Source of the DNA: a virus
Virus record (IMG/VR): IMGVR_UViG_3300044678_002325
Coordinates: 1 to 64,000 of that record
Length of the DNA stretch: 64,000 nucleotides
Reading direction: 5' to 3' (one strand)
In this document: positions 48,626 through 57,443 of the stretch, one piece after another
Layout of the letters: every line of letters begins with the position of its first letter
Numbering within the stretch: the first letter of the stretch is position 1
Translations under genes and position numbers: made by a program
Notes under the pieces: generated by a model
Told to the model about the DNA's origin: nothing
Seen by the model: the letters and a program-made list of their open reading frames with translations, nothing else
The model's database searches: none

Positions 48626-49051
48626 ATGAAAAAAGTTCAAATTGGTGACACCGTTATAGTCAATTACACAGGAAAATTGGAAGATGGGACAATTTTTGAT
48701 TCTTCTTTAAATGAAGGTCGTGAACCTCTTAAATCAACATTAGGTCAAAATCAATTAATACCAGGTTTTGAACAAGGTTTACTTGATATGAGTATTGGTG
48801 ATAAAAAAACAATTGAAATTGAACCAAACGATGCTTATGGTGAATATAGTACTGATAGGGTAACTACAATAAGTAAAACTCAAGTTCCTCCAGATGTTAA
48901 AGTTGGTGAGACACTACAAGGAATGAGTTCACAAGGTCCAATCATAATTAAGATTTTGGAAATTGATGGTGATGTTGTTGTTATTGATGCAAACCATCCA
49001 CTAGCAGGTAAGAAACTTATCTTTGACGTTGAAGTTACAAGTATTGATTAA
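48626..49051 (+). CDS. FKBP-type peptidyl-prolyl isomerase (SlyD-like)
   Basis: 141 residues: VNYTGKLEDGTIFDSS, PLKSTLGQNQLIPGFEQGLL and the C-terminal NHPLAGKKLIFDVEV are FKBP core motifs, with an inserted insert-in-flap domain (about 70-120) as in SlyD. No His-rich metal tail. It catalyses proline isomerisation and can act as a holdase. Complements phage-encoded DnaK and the Clp ATPase. Ends at a strong terminator. Confidence 0.95.
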   Translation: MKKVQIGDTVIVNYTGKLEDGTIFDSSLNEGREPLKSTLGQNQLIPGFEQGLLDMSIGDKKTIEIEPNDAYGEYSTDRVTTISKTQVPPDVKVGETLQGMSSQGPIIIKILEIDGDVVVIDANHPLAGKKLIFDVEVTSID

Positions 49052-49054
49052 AAA

Positions 49055-49084
49055 TCGGTGTTCAAACGAACACCATTTTTTTTT
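49055..49084 (+). terminator. intrinsic terminator
   Basis: GGTGTTC/GAACACC stem, T9. Confidence 0.85.
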
Positions 49085-49089
49085 AAGTA

Positions 49090-49097
49090 TATTTATA
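49090..49097 (+). promoter_or_regulatory. late-promoter-like TATTTATA element
   Basis: GTATATTTATAATAAAA, 14 nt upstream of the 49112 start. Confidence 0.6.
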
Positions 49098-49111
49098 ATA
49101 AAAATATTTTT

Positions 49112-49759
49112 ATGAAAATAATAATAACTGAAAATCAATATAAGTTTTTGGAAAAAAATCACACAATATTGGAACAACTTGAAAGTGAAAAAATATTTCA
49201 AAAATTTATAGATATGATGATGAAAGAATTACCTAAAACTGAAACTAAACCAAAAAGTTCAGATGATTCTAAAAATTTAGATAATTTAGATAAACCAACA
49301 AAAAAAACATCAGACAAATTATTTTCTCCACTAAAAAATGTTAAATTTCCTAAAAATAATTTTGGTGCAAATAGACCAGGATTAGATAAACCAGGAAAAA
49401 GTCATCCAGGTATTGATTTGACTGCGGCATCAGGTACTGAAGTATATTCACCACAAAATGGTGTAGTAATAGATTCCGCAATTAGAAATGATGCTTGTGG
49501 TGGAACTTTATTTATTGACCATCAAAATGGTTTTAAAAGTAGATATTGCCATTTAAAACAAATTTTTGTTCAAAAAGGGGATAAAGTTGAACTTGGAGAA
49601 AAGGTAGCATTAAGTGGGGGTGGTAAGGATGACAATGGACACGGATTTTCAACTGGACCGCATCTACATTTTGAGTTATATCGCGATGGTAAATTAGTTG
49701 ATCCCATTCAGCATGTCAAAGAAAAAACATATGATGAAGATTCTGATAGTTTAGTTTAA
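49112..49759 (+). CDS. leader-peptide (family B) M23 endopeptidase
   Basis: 215 residues from ATG 49112 (the longer frame runs through the terminator and promoter). Leader MKIIITENQY then I-L-E21; residues 1-45 also match the 50190 product. Linker to about 95, then a full lysostaphin-type M23 domain: HPGIDL (about 98-103), CHL (about 146-148) and GPHLHFEL (about 182-189), so zinc-active. It cleaves peptide crosslinks in peptidoglycan. The leader predicts packaging or virion location rather than lysis. Confidence 0.8.
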   Translation: MKIIITENQYKFLEKNHTILEQLESEKIFQKFIDMMMKELPKTETKPKSSDDSKNLDNLDKPTKKTSDKLFSPLKNVKFPKNNFGANRPGLDKPGKSHPGIDLTAASGTEVYSPQNGVVIDSAIRNDACGGTLFIDHQNGFKSRYCHLKQIFVQKGDKVELGEKVALSGGGKDDNGHGFSTGPHLHFELYRDGKLVDPIQHVKEKTYDEDSDSLV

Positions 49760-49767
49760 AAATATCT

Positions 49768-50157
49768 TTATTCATACATCATATATTCTTTCTCAGGATG
49801 TTTTTTTTCAAATATTTTTAGTAATTTCCCAGCAATTGAATTAGCTTCATCTTCATTAATACCACCAATATCAGGTCCAATTTTTCTACCCATAACATCT
49901 ATTTGATATTCATGTACCCATTCATGAGCCAAAGTTCTTAATGTATCTCTCATCATTCTTCCCTTGGCTAATATTCTAATTTCATTTTTTTGGTTTCTAG
50001 AACCTGTTGTCATATTACCAACTCTTTTTGATAAAAAAATAATCTCAAGATTCTTTTTTAACGGATAATTCTCAAATAAAAACTTAATAAAGTCTTGGAT
50101 ATACTTGTGTTTTCTTTTTTCTACACTATTTTCTTTATATACTATTTTAATTTCCAT
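49768..50157 (-). CDS. minimal HExxH zinc metallopeptidase
   Basis: 129 residues. LAHEWVHEYQ (about 77-86) gives the two zinc His and catalytic Glu, and the following INEDEANSIAG carries a candidate third Glu ligand, a gluzincin or SprT-like minimal peptidase layout common in large phages. No signal peptide. Wedged between two leader-peptide peptidoglycan hydrolases on the opposite strand. Substrate unknown. Confidence 0.7.
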   Translation of the reverse strand: MEIKIVYKENSVEKRKHKYIQDFIKFLFENYPLKKNLEIIFLSKRVGNMTTGSRNQKNEIRILAKGRMMRDTLRTLAHEWVHEYQIDVMGRKIGPDIGGINEDEANSIAGKLLKIFEKKHPEKEYMMYE

Positions 50158-50167
50158 ATTATATAAA

Positions 50168-50175
50168 TATTTATA
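50168..50175 (+). promoter_or_regulatory. late-promoter-like TATTTATA element
   Basis: AATATTTATAATAAAAATAA, 14 nt upstream of the 50190 start. Confidence 0.6.
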
Positions 50176-50189
50176 ATAAAAATAAATTA

Positions 50190-51005
50190 ATGAAAAAATT
50201 GATAATTTCTGAAAACGAAAAGATTAGAATTAAATCTTTGTACAATATTATTGAACAAACTGAAAATGAAAAGACATTTGGTAAATTTATAAATTTAATG
50301 ATGAAAGATTTACCTAAAGATAAAACAAATTCAGATACTGGAAATGATGTTGCGGATTCAAATAATACTGAAGATACATCAACAATAGAAAGTATTAAAG
50401 ATTTGAATGATAATGAAAATATTGTACTCAAAACGTTAAAAGAAGATGGGTTTACTGACGAGGCTGCTGCGGCCGTTATGGGTGTTGTTGGTGGTGAAAG
50501 TGCATTCAAAACATTCAAAGAAGTTGGTTATGGTACAACATCAAATGATAGGATTAGAGCTATTTTTGGTGCAAGAGTGAGTAGTTATACTGACGCTCAA
50601 TTAGATGCTTTAAAAAAATCAGATGAGAATTTTTTCAATGTAGTTTATGGAGGACAACACGGAAATGCTCCAAATGAAGGGTATAAATACGTGGGTAGGG
50701 GATTCAATGGTATAACATTCAAAGGAAATTACGTAGCCGCAAAAAATTGTACAGGGATTGATTTTGTTAGTAAACCTGAATTATTGGAAGACCCAAAATA
50801 TGCGGCAAAAGCTTTGTCTTGTTATTTTAAACCAATTAAAAGTATTTCAGAGTTTGAAAAAGCGTTTCAAGAAGCTTTTCGTTATAATGCAGGTCCAGGT
50901 AATAGTTTTGCGTATTATGCTAGTAGTAATAACCCTGTTGCAGTACAAGGGATTCCACTTAAACGAGGCAAAGCTCAACAATACTACAAGAAAATAAAAG
51001 AGTAG
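50190..51005 (+). CDS. leader-peptide (family B) lysozyme-like muralytic enzyme
   Basis: 271 residues. Leader MKKLIISENEKIRIKSLYNI then I-E (I-I-E22); the following EQTENEKTFGKFINLMMKDL parallels the M23 protein. After an acidic linker, a lysozyme/GH19-like fold (about 85-271): AAAVMGVVGGESAFKT (candidate catalytic Glu about 104), YKYVGRGFNGITFKGNY and AFRYNAGPGN. Probably a virion muralytic enzyme used at infection. Confidence 0.75.
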   Translation: MKKLIISENEKIRIKSLYNIIEQTENEKTFGKFINLMMKDLPKDKTNSDTGNDVADSNNTEDTSTIESIKDLNDNENIVLKTLKEDGFTDEAAAAVMGVVGGESAFKTFKEVGYGTTSNDRIRAIFGARVSSYTDAQLDALKKSDENFFNVVYGGQHGNAPNEGYKYVGRGFNGITFKGNYVAAKNCTGIDFVSKPELLEDPKYAAKALSCYFKPIKSISEFEKAFQEAFRYNAGPGNSFAYYASSNNPVAVQGIPLKRGKAQQYYKKIKE

Positions 51006-51006
51006 A

Positions 51007-51387
51007 TTATTTTGGTTTATCCCTACATAATATCATATCTTTCTTTTCATTAAGATAATAAACATAGTCTACCCCATTTATTTTTTCTTCTTTCTTTTCA
51101 TATTTAGCCGAGTCAATTTTAAATGGTTTTTTAGAACAATGAATTGCATTTTCTATGTCTTTCTCAGTAATTTTTTTTGTTTGGTCTGATGTCGCTCCTG
51201 TTGAAGGTGGTACTCCCCCTACTGGAGGTGGTGGCGTAGTTCCACTCATAGGTGCTGGGGGTGGAGGAGGTGTTCCTCCCATAGGTGCTGGAGGTGGAGG
51301 AGGTGGCGGTGGAGCTTGTTCCAAAATATATTTACGTTCCAATAAAAGATTTCTTTCTTGAATTAGTTTTGTTTTTCTATAAGACAT
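51007..51387 (-). CDS. proline-rich protein
   Basis: 126 residues. Basic, Glu-containing N terminus (SYRKTKLIQERNLLLERKYI) with an L-I-Q-E leader-like element, then PPPPPPPP and repeated APMxGTPPPPP blocks (about 25-60), then a small soluble domain with two Cys. Poly-Pro linkers occur in phage tail and head proteins. TATTTATT lies upstream. Confidence 0.55.
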   Translation of the reverse strand: MSYRKTKLIQERNLLLERKYILEQAPPPPPPPPAPMGGTPPPPPAPMSGTTPPPPVGGVPPSTGATSDQTKKITEKDIENAIHCSKKPFKIDSAKYEKKEEKINGVDYVYYLNEKKDMILCRDKPK

Positions 51388-51441
51388 ATTAACTTTTATT
51401 AATAAATATTAAAATCTACCAAAAGTGTTAAATTTTTTAAT

Positions 51442-51627
51442 TTAACTCAATAATTTACCTACTTCAACCATTATCTGTTGTTGTCTTTGTTCTAATTGTT
51501 GAATCTTTAAACGTTGTTCTCTGTTTAATTCAAGACTTTCACCTTTGATTCTATTAATTTCATTAAAACATTTTGTGTGTTCATTTAACAAGTTTCCGTA
51601 AATTTGAGCTTTTTGATCTGTTGTCAT
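51442..51627 (-). CDS. small coiled-coil protein
   Basis: 61 residues, Gln/Glu/Arg-rich helix (about 30-61). Unknown function. Confidence 0.55.
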   Translation of the reverse strand: MTTDQKAQIYGNLLNEHTKCFNEINRIKGESLELNREQRLKIQQLEQRQQQIMVEVGKLLS

Positions 51628-51649
51628 AATATTTAATATTTATTTTTAT

Positions 51650-52141
51650 ATGTATCTAATTCAAAAATATGAATTTCAAATTAAATTAATGGTAATCTTA
51701 TTATCAATAATACAACCATTTATTTTAATGTCAATATGTGGTGAATTATGGTCAATATCAAATTATTGGAAAACCCCACTTCAACCTATGTTTATAATTG
51801 TAAACGCGGCCACAAGTTATTTTTTCTTCAGTACTGACCGATGGGTAATACCTTCAATTTTTTTATTACTTCTGACCGCGTTCTCTTTAGAAATGTATCC
51901 CATTATTCATAATGTTTTTGCGGGATGTTTTTTTATCTCTTGTATTTACCCATTATTAACATTAAAAAGATTTAAATTCTTTGGTCTTTTATATCTATTG
52001 TCAATTTTGGTTTTATTGTTAGTAGGTATGTTGTGGTTCGAAATTTATTGTGTTTTAATACTAGGGTCATACCATTTAACAATACTTAGTTATAAACATA
52101 ATTTGGATAAATTAAGAAAAAGTCATAATTTATACCGCTGA
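51650..52141 (+). CDS. polytopic membrane protein
   Basis: 163 residues with about five membrane helices; short charged tail. Converges with and overlaps the glucosaminidase gene by 19 nt. Unknown function, possibly superinfection exclusion or lysis related. Confidence 0.6.
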   Translation: MYLIQKYEFQIKLMVILLSIIQPFILMSICGELWSISNYWKTPLQPMFIIVNAATSYFFFSTDRWVIPSIFLLLLTAFSLEMYPIIHNVFAGCFFISCIYPLLTLKRFKFFGLLYLLSILVLLLVGMLWFEIYCVLILGSYHLTILSYKHNLDKLRKSHNLYR

Positions 52142-52725
52142 CGCTTTTGGTAATCACTTACCAAATCATCATATCTCCACAATTCAAACTTTTCTACGAC
52201 CATCCCAATATGTTTCCAATAACCTTCACCACCATAACCAGTACAATTGTTTGACCAATATTTCCAATCTTTTCCAATAGCGTGAGGATAAAATTTATTC
52301 AAGAATTCTGCATGGTCATTAAATGAATCTTCAAAGTTTTTATACTTCCTCCATCTTGAACCACTAGAAGTTTCATAATAACCACCACTATACAATTCTT
52401 TATAGTACTTCATTCCAAAAAGATTATTACTATGTCTAGCAATATCTGACCTTCCCCCGCCACTCTCAGTTATAGCTTGAGCCAACTGAATACTAACAGG
52501 TACACCACAATCTAAATGATGTTGGATTGCAACACCCCCATATTCTTCACAGAATTTGGCGTAGGGATGTTTTTGTTTAAAATTCACACTGTACATTATG
52601 TTCTTAACAATAATGTCATTGTGACTTGTTTTTTCATCTTCCGAAGAAACTGAAATGTTTTGGGTGTTTCTATACTCAAATGAGATAAATAATAACCCCA
52701 AAAGAATTACAATTACTCTTTTCAT
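52123..52725 (-). CDS. exported glucosaminidase (endo-beta-N-acetylglucosaminidase)
   Basis: 200 residues from ATG 52725. N-terminal signal or anchor (about 4-20), then a glucosaminidase domain: PVSIQLAQAITESGGGRSDI (catalytic Glu in TESG), NNLFGMK, RWRKYKNFEDSFNDHAEFL and YPHA. This is the LytB/FlgJ-like lysozyme fold that cuts glycan strands. Exported on its own, so it may act in lysis or as an envelope remodeller. TATTTATA lies 50 nt upstream. Confidence 0.85.
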   Translation of the reverse strand: MKRVIVILLGLLFISFEYRNTQNISVSSEDEKTSHNDIIVKNIMYSVNFKQKHPYAKFCEEYGGVAIQHHLDCGVPVSIQLAQAITESGGGRSDIARHSNNLFGMKYYKELYSGGYYETSSGSRWRKYKNFEDSFNDHAEFLNKFYPHAIGKDWKYWSNNCTGYGGEGYWKHIGMVVEKFELWRYDDLVSDYQKRQRYKL

Positions 52726-52813
52726 AATGTTTTTGTTTTTAGGTTGAACCACAATTTGTTAAACCCTATTACATTATAAATATATTAAATGACATTGAAA
52801 ACCCTAATCAAAG

Positions 52814-52845
52814 AAAACCCCAACTTTTTATAGATGGGGTTTTTA
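52814..52845. terminator. hairpin terminator
   Basis: AAAACCCCA/TGGGGTTTT stem between genes. Confidence 0.65.
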
Positions 52846-52853
52846 TATCTTAA

Positions 52854-53777
52854 TTATTTACCTAAATTCAAAATACCTTTGGTATCAGGGTCATCTATAA
52901 TGATTTTTGCAGTATCAATCATTGATGCAAATATAGCTAGATAATCAATAATTGTTTTTAAATAACCGCCAACAGTAGTATTATAACTTATTATCAAATT
53001 ATAAAATGGAGTTAATAAATTTGTGTTAATCCATGTAAAAATTGTTGATACTGCTGTACCTACAGCTTGTACAATTAAAGTCACAACAGCTTGAATCCAT
53101 TTAGGCTGACGATCAAACCTATCATTTATGTTTTTACCTTGAGATTTCAATTTAGCAATTACTGAAGAAAACCCGTATTTGTCTAAAAACGAAGTTATTT
53201 TATCAATCCAATCACTTAAACCCGGAACTTTTATATTAAAATTAGCTAATGACAAAAATTTACTAAGTCCCTCGATAAATAAAGAGACACGTTCTTTTGT
53301 CGTTTCTTTAAATAATGAAGCAAACATATATGCAACAGCTTGTATAGTCTCAACGATTTTGGCTAAAGCTTGTCCTTGTGGTCCTAACCATTTTACAAAC
53401 CAAAGTAACCAATCAATTGTTGCTTGTAAATTATCACTTGGTTTCCAAGAAGCGAATGATTTAATATCTTTTACAGCAGCACTAATCAGATTTGGTTGTT
53501 CCTTATAACTACCTGAACATTTTGTTCTTAACTTATAATCCCTTTGAGATTGAGTTAGGGTTTTATATTCAGGGTCTTTTTTGAAATCAAAAACATAAGC
53601 ATTTTTAGTACCATCCCAAGTATAACTATAAGTATATGATGCTTGTTTTTGACCTCCATTATACCACCATTGGGCGTAATCATATTCCTTGGTTACACCA
53701 CATTCATTTATGACTTTTATTTTTTGAGCTTCAACAATCAAATATTTTAACTGCGATTCAGTAATTAGTATTCTCAT
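52854..53777 (-). CDS. leader-peptide (family B) protein with membrane-active C terminus
   Basis: 307 residues. Leader MRILITESQLKYLIVE (I-V-E16). A Tyr/Lys-rich domain (about 30-95) is followed by amphipathic and hydrophobic helices (about 120-200 and 225-300), including VTLIVQAVGTAVSTIFTWIN. Such a protein could insert in the host membrane on injection. No known domain. Confidence 0.65.
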   Translation of the reverse strand: MRILITESQLKYLIVEAQKIKVINECGVTKEYDYAQWWYNGGQKQASYTYSYTWDGTKNAYVFDFKKDPEYKTLTQSQRDYKLRTKCSGSYKEQPNLISAAVKDIKSFASWKPSDNLQATIDWLLWFVKWLGPQGQALAKIVETIQAVAYMFASLFKETTKERVSLFIEGLSKFLSLANFNIKVPGLSDWIDKITSFLDKYGFSSVIAKLKSQGKNINDRFDRQPKWIQAVVTLIVQAVGTAVSTIFTWINTNLLTPFYNLIISYNTTVGGYLKTIIDYLAIFASMIDTAKIIIDDPDTKGILNLGK

Positions 53778-53786
53778 ATTATTATT

Positions 53787-54299
53787 TTAGTTATTTGGGT
53801 CATCCAATTGTTGAATTAAACCAATTGGGTTTTCTAAATCCCAAGAAGGTTCTCCAAACATACCTTTACCAAGATTTTTATATAATTTACCCTCAATTAA
53901 TCCACTTTTATTAAAAGTTCCAACAATAAAATCATATTGACTTATTTCCTCAGAATTTGAAAAATCAGTTTCAAAATTCAATTGTATTCCATACTGACGA
54001 TAAGCTCTTTTAAAATATAGTAATCCAACACCTGGTTTGAAATTACCATTTATCCCAGGTTTTATACCTTTTTGTTCAACACCCTTATTGTTTTTTCGAC
54101 CCTCAATATCCGTAACACCAGGATAGTATGCCACTTCATCAGAATCTATTGCCCATCTCAAACTTTCACCTGTGTGGGTTGTTACTTTTTGTTCAAATAG
54201 TAATGGTTTGGCATTCCCCAATTTTCCTACTGCCAATTGTTTAAATCTTCTTGTTTCATTAATTAATGAACTATATTTTTGTTCAAATAAATCTTTCAT
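53787..54299 (-). CDS. leader-like virion protein candidate
   Basis: 170 residues from ATG 54299 (the longer frame overlaps the upstream gene). MKDLFEQKYSSLINETRRFK has I-N-E14 but a different core from families A and B. Beta-rich mature part, no known domain. It lies between two leader genes in the same operon. Confidence 0.55.
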   Translation of the reverse strand: MKDLFEQKYSSLINETRRFKQLAVGKLGNAKPLLFEQKVTTHTGESLRWAIDSDEVAYYPGVTDIEGRKNNKGVEQKGIKPGINGNFKPGVGLLYFKRAYRQYGIQLNFETDFSNSEEISQYDFIVGTFNKSGLIEGKLYKNLGKGMFGEPSWDLENPIGLIQQLDDPNN

Positions 54300-54309
54300 A
54301 TTGTTTTTT

Positions 54310-54921
54310 TTATTTTCTTGTATTAAACTTATGGACATTAACCATATCCCTAAATGTATGAGATTTATGTCTTGGTTCATTTATATTATTGCCACTCACA
54401 TCTTTCTCATCACTAGCATGTGGTTTATATATTTTATCCAAAACGCCTTGATGTATTTGGTTATCCGAATTCATTTGTTTTAATATATCTTCAATATCTA
54501 CAATTTCTTCATCTTCTTTTGTATTATATGGAGATTCACCAGCAAAACCAGATTTAATAATATCATCAATCTCGGCATAAATTAATGTACCATCATTTAA
54601 TTTAACTCCAAATTTAATCCAAGTTGGTTGTTTATTATCAATAGTATCTTTAATTATGTTACTAACATCATCCATTGTTATATAAGAAACATCTTTACCA
54701 TATATTGTTTCAATATTACCATCATCATCCATATTCTTCTCTGATGTTATTTTTGCAAATAATCTCTCAAGTTCTTTTAATCCATTCTCGCTTAAATTGT
54801 TAAGCAATTTTTGATAATCATCGTCATTTAAAAACTTTTTTAATAATGGATAATTCTCACTCTCATTGATTAATCTTTTAATCAATTTTTTACATTGGGT
54901 TTCACTTAATATAATTTTCAT
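54310..54921 (-). CDS. leader-peptide (family B) virion-cargo candidate
   Basis: 203 residues. Leader MKIILSETQCKKLIKRLINE (I-N-E20). Mature part is acidic and helical with a short strand region. Ends RHKSHTFRDMVNVHKFNTRK. No known domain. Confidence 0.65.
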   Translation of the reverse strand: MKIILSETQCKKLIKRLINESENYPLLKKFLNDDDYQKLLNNLSENGLKELERLFAKITSEKNMDDDGNIETIYGKDVSYITMDDVSNIIKDTIDNKQPTWIKFGVKLNDGTLIYAEIDDIIKSGFAGESPYNTKEDEEIVDIEDILKQMNSDNQIHQGVLDKIYKPHASDEKDVSGNNINEPRHKSHTFRDMVNVHKFNTRK

Positions 54922-54924
54922 AAA

Positions 54925-54932
54925 TATAAATA
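54925..54932 (-). promoter_or_regulatory. late-promoter-like TATTTATA element
   Basis: GATATTTATATTTATG on the minus strand; very close to the ATG at 54921, so it may drive a leaderless or nearly leaderless transcript. Confidence 0.45.
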
Positions 54933-54958
54933 TCTAACAACAAATAAAAAATACCCAT

Positions 54959-55114
54959 TCATCTTGGGGATTTCTTATCATCAATAATAGATTTAATTAT
55001 TTTCTTAAAATCAGTTTCACCTGACATATTTAGTTTATTGGTTATAATACTTTTTGTACCTTTTAATTGGTGATATAAATCCCAATCCCAAATTGATTTA
55101 TTTTCTATTCTCAT
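54959..55114 (-). CDS. 51-residue peptide
   Basis: MRIENKSIWDWDLYHQLKGT then a helical, lysine-rich remainder. Its ATG follows the upstream TAA directly, so it is coupled to the 55115-55579 gene. Unknown function. Confidence 0.55.
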   Translation of the reverse strand: MRIENKSIWDWDLYHQLKGTKSIITNKLNMSGETDFKKIIKSIIDDKKSPR

Positions 55115-55579
55115 TTATTTTTTACAATTTTCAATAAATTTATCCTTAATTAATTTTCCATATTTTTTATTAATATAATTTGAAAGTAAATAAACAACAT
55201 TTTCAAATTCAACACTATCATCATCCAAAAAATCATCATAATAATTATTATGTAAAAATTCAAGGATGGTTTCTTCAACAACATTTAGAAATGTTTTGGG
55301 AGTTTCATATTTTTCACAATAAAAATCCTTATCCTTCTCAAAATTATAAATCTTATCCATTTTTTCGTCAATATAATATTTGATAAGTTCTTTAGCCTTC
55401 TCATCATCAAATGGTATATTGAATTTATCAATGAGTTTATTAGCCGTAATACCCATAGATTGAGCGACATCCATAATCCCATACTCTTCTATATTGTTTA
55501 TAATTTCTAGACGGTCCTTATCAAATTTAGACTCAGAAATCAAAAACTTATATTGTGACTCACTAATTATTATTCTCAT
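55115..55579 (-). CDS. leader-peptide (family B) virion-cargo candidate
   Basis: 154 residues. Leader MRIIISESQYKFLISE (I-S-E16). The segment YGIMDVAQSMGITANKLIDK resembles a helix-turn-helix; the rest is acidic and helical. If delivered with DNA it could be a regulator, but the HTH is weak by eye. Confidence 0.6.
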   Translation of the reverse strand: MRIIISESQYKFLISESKFDKDRLEIINNIEEYGIMDVAQSMGITANKLIDKFNIPFDDEKAKELIKYYIDEKMDKIYNFEKDKDFYCEKYETPKTFLNVVEETILEFLHNNYYDDFLDDDSVEFENVVYLLSNYINKKYGKLIKDKFIENCKK

Positions 55580-55586
55580 TTCTTTT

Positions 55587-56189
55587 TTATTTTTTGTTAT
55601 ACAACTTGTCAGTTAACCCATCCAAAATATATTCATCTATAACTTCCCACATTTCAGTATAATAATCATCATCAGATATGTAATCAGGTTCAAATTCCCA
55701 TTCATCATCCCTACCAGAAGAATATTGAGATAGTCTTCCAGTTAATTCAAAAAACCTCCCATCAGCCAATGATTTCATTAATGTAACATCATACTCATCA
55801 CCATCCTTGTCATATTCAACTTTAGCGGAAAATTCTTTTTCAAATTTGAATTGAGCATTATTATATCGCCAAGGTAGTTGTTCTCTTATCTTTGAAAGAT
55901 AATCATCATAAAAATAAGTTTTTTCACCCTCCATTAAGATATAAATTGTTCCACCCTTAATCTCAACATCTTTATACGACCCATCCAATAACTCATCACA
56001 AATTTTCTTAACCTCATTTGTAAATACATCATCAAATGATGAACCCAATTTTTTGAGGACAATGTCCTCACCAATATTTTCAAATATGTGTTTCAATCCA
56101 AATGTTTGAATTAATTCTATCATCTTATCCTTAAATGACTTATCCTCCAATATCAATCTATACTGACGTTCAGTTATTATTATTTTCAT
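55587..56189 (-). CDS. leader-peptide (family B) virion-cargo candidate
   Basis: 200 residues. Leader MKIIITERQYRLILE (I-L-E15). Tyr/Asp-rich with repeated YDDYL, YDKDGDEYDV elements. Overlaps the upstream gene by ATGA. No known domain. Confidence 0.65.
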   Translation of the reverse strand: MKIIITERQYRLILEDKSFKDKMIELIQTFGLKHIFENIGEDIVLKKLGSSFDDVFTNEVKKICDELLDGSYKDVEIKGGTIYILMEGEKTYFYDDYLSKIREQLPWRYNNAQFKFEKEFSAKVEYDKDGDEYDVTLMKSLADGRFFELTGRLSQYSSGRDDEWEFEPDYISDDDYYTEMWEVIDEYILDGLTDKLYNKK

Positions 56190-57364
56190 AATTTTCTAAG
56201 TATCTTTCTAATTGTTTCACTTAAACTTGATGGTTTACCAACACCACCATCACCAGAACTAGGTTTTGATGGTGTATTATTCCCACCCTTTATTGTTGGT
56301 TCATATTCAACATTCGGTTCTGTATAAATCTTAGGTCCTGAAAAATCAAAAGGAGGGTCATCGTCATCACAATCCCAATATCCTTTTCTACAACAATTAA
56401 GATATTTTCTAGCAATTCGCATAATTTCTTGCGCTTTATTATAATCAGGGTCTTTTATTACACTACTTTCATCATACTTTGGTGTAAATATCTTTTCAAT
56501 TTTTTTATCAATGAATTCTGACCTCTTCTTTTTAATTTTATCTAAACTTATCCCAGTTTCATCAGAAAACATTTTTGCAAATTCGTAAAATTTGTTAATA
56601 GATAAATAACGATATTTTTTAATAAAATCGTTTATTTTCTCCTCATCACTATCAGATGGAAGACTTCTTTCTGGCGGAGAATCTTTAGTACGCTTATATT
56701 TTATTCTTAGTTGGTCAACTTTAGCACTACCAGTACTATATAAAATTCTAAACATCCTATAATACTCTTTTGTACAAAACTTTTTATCTAAAGACACTTC
56801 TTTTAATTCAAATAAAAATTTATAAGCATCCTCAAATGTGTCATAAATTGGGGTATCTTCAAACGTAATTTGTTTTGGTTCATTGATACTTACTTTTGGT
56901 TGTTTGATTTCTTTTTTAGGTTCATTTGTTATTATCCCAGATTCCTTTTTTACCACATCCCAATCAATGTAATCTTCGTGTTTACATATTTCAGGTTTTT
57001 TACGTTCTAATTCATACTTAAATTGACAATATAAATTATGCCAAGAATCAATAGACCTTGAATCCCTATAAAAAAACGCATAAATGAAATTATCCTCAAA
57101 ATCACTATTATCAAACATATTTTCGGCCTCATATTCATTATCTCTAATAGAATCCAAAACATATTTAATCATATGTTCCAATGGGAAATTAGGATGTTTA
57201 TGTTCCTTTGTTGTTTTTTGTTTTTCAAGATTAGAAATAAAAGATGAAAAATATTCTTTGATACGACCCACCATATCTAACACATCATTAAATGTGTAAT
57301 TATGTCCTTCTTTTAATACTTTAACCATTTTGGTTAACTGAGATTCAGTTAATTTTATTTTCAT
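56186..57364 (-). CDS. leader-peptide (family B) virion-cargo candidate, large
   Basis: 392 residues. Leader MKIKLTESQLTKMVKVLKE (L-K-E19). A DxxxxF-rich helical domain, a short linker, a second helical domain with CCRKGYWDCDDDDPPFD, and a C terminus SSLSETIRKILRKL that looks like a second leader-type helix. No enzyme motif. Confidence 0.65.
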   Translation of the reverse strand: MKIKLTESQLTKMVKVLKEGHNYTFNDVLDMVGRIKEYFSSFISNLEKQKTTKEHKHPNFPLEHMIKYVLDSIRDNEYEAENMFDNSDFEDNFIYAFFYRDSRSIDSWHNLYCQFKYELERKKPEICKHEDYIDWDVVKKESGIITNEPKKEIKQPKVSINEPKQITFEDTPIYDTFEDAYKFLFELKEVSLDKKFCTKEYYRMFRILYSTGSAKVDQLRIKYKRTKDSPPERSLPSDSDEEKINDFIKKYRYLSINKFYEFAKMFSDETGISLDKIKKKRSEFIDKKIEKIFTPKYDESSVIKDPDYNKAQEIMRIARKYLNCCRKGYWDCDDDDPPFDFSGPKIYTEPNVEYEPTIKGGNNTPSKPSSGDGGVGKPSSLSETIRKILRKL

Positions 57365-57377
57365 ATTATAATTTTAA

Positions 57378-57385
57378 TATAAATA
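57378..57385 (-). promoter_or_regulatory. late-promoter-like TATTTATA element
   Basis: TGATATATTTATATTAAAA, 14 nt upstream of the 57364 start, immediately after a terminator. Confidence 0.6.
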
Positions 57386-57390
57386 TATCA

Positions 57391-57420
57391 AAAAAAAATC
57401 CCCACCTTAAAGATGGGGAT
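57391..57420 (-). terminator. intrinsic terminator
   Basis: ATCCCCATC/GGTGGGGAT stem followed on the minus strand by T9; ends the 57444-57839 transcript. Confidence 0.75.
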
Positions 57421-57443
57421 ATATTTTATACTTTTGAATTTTC

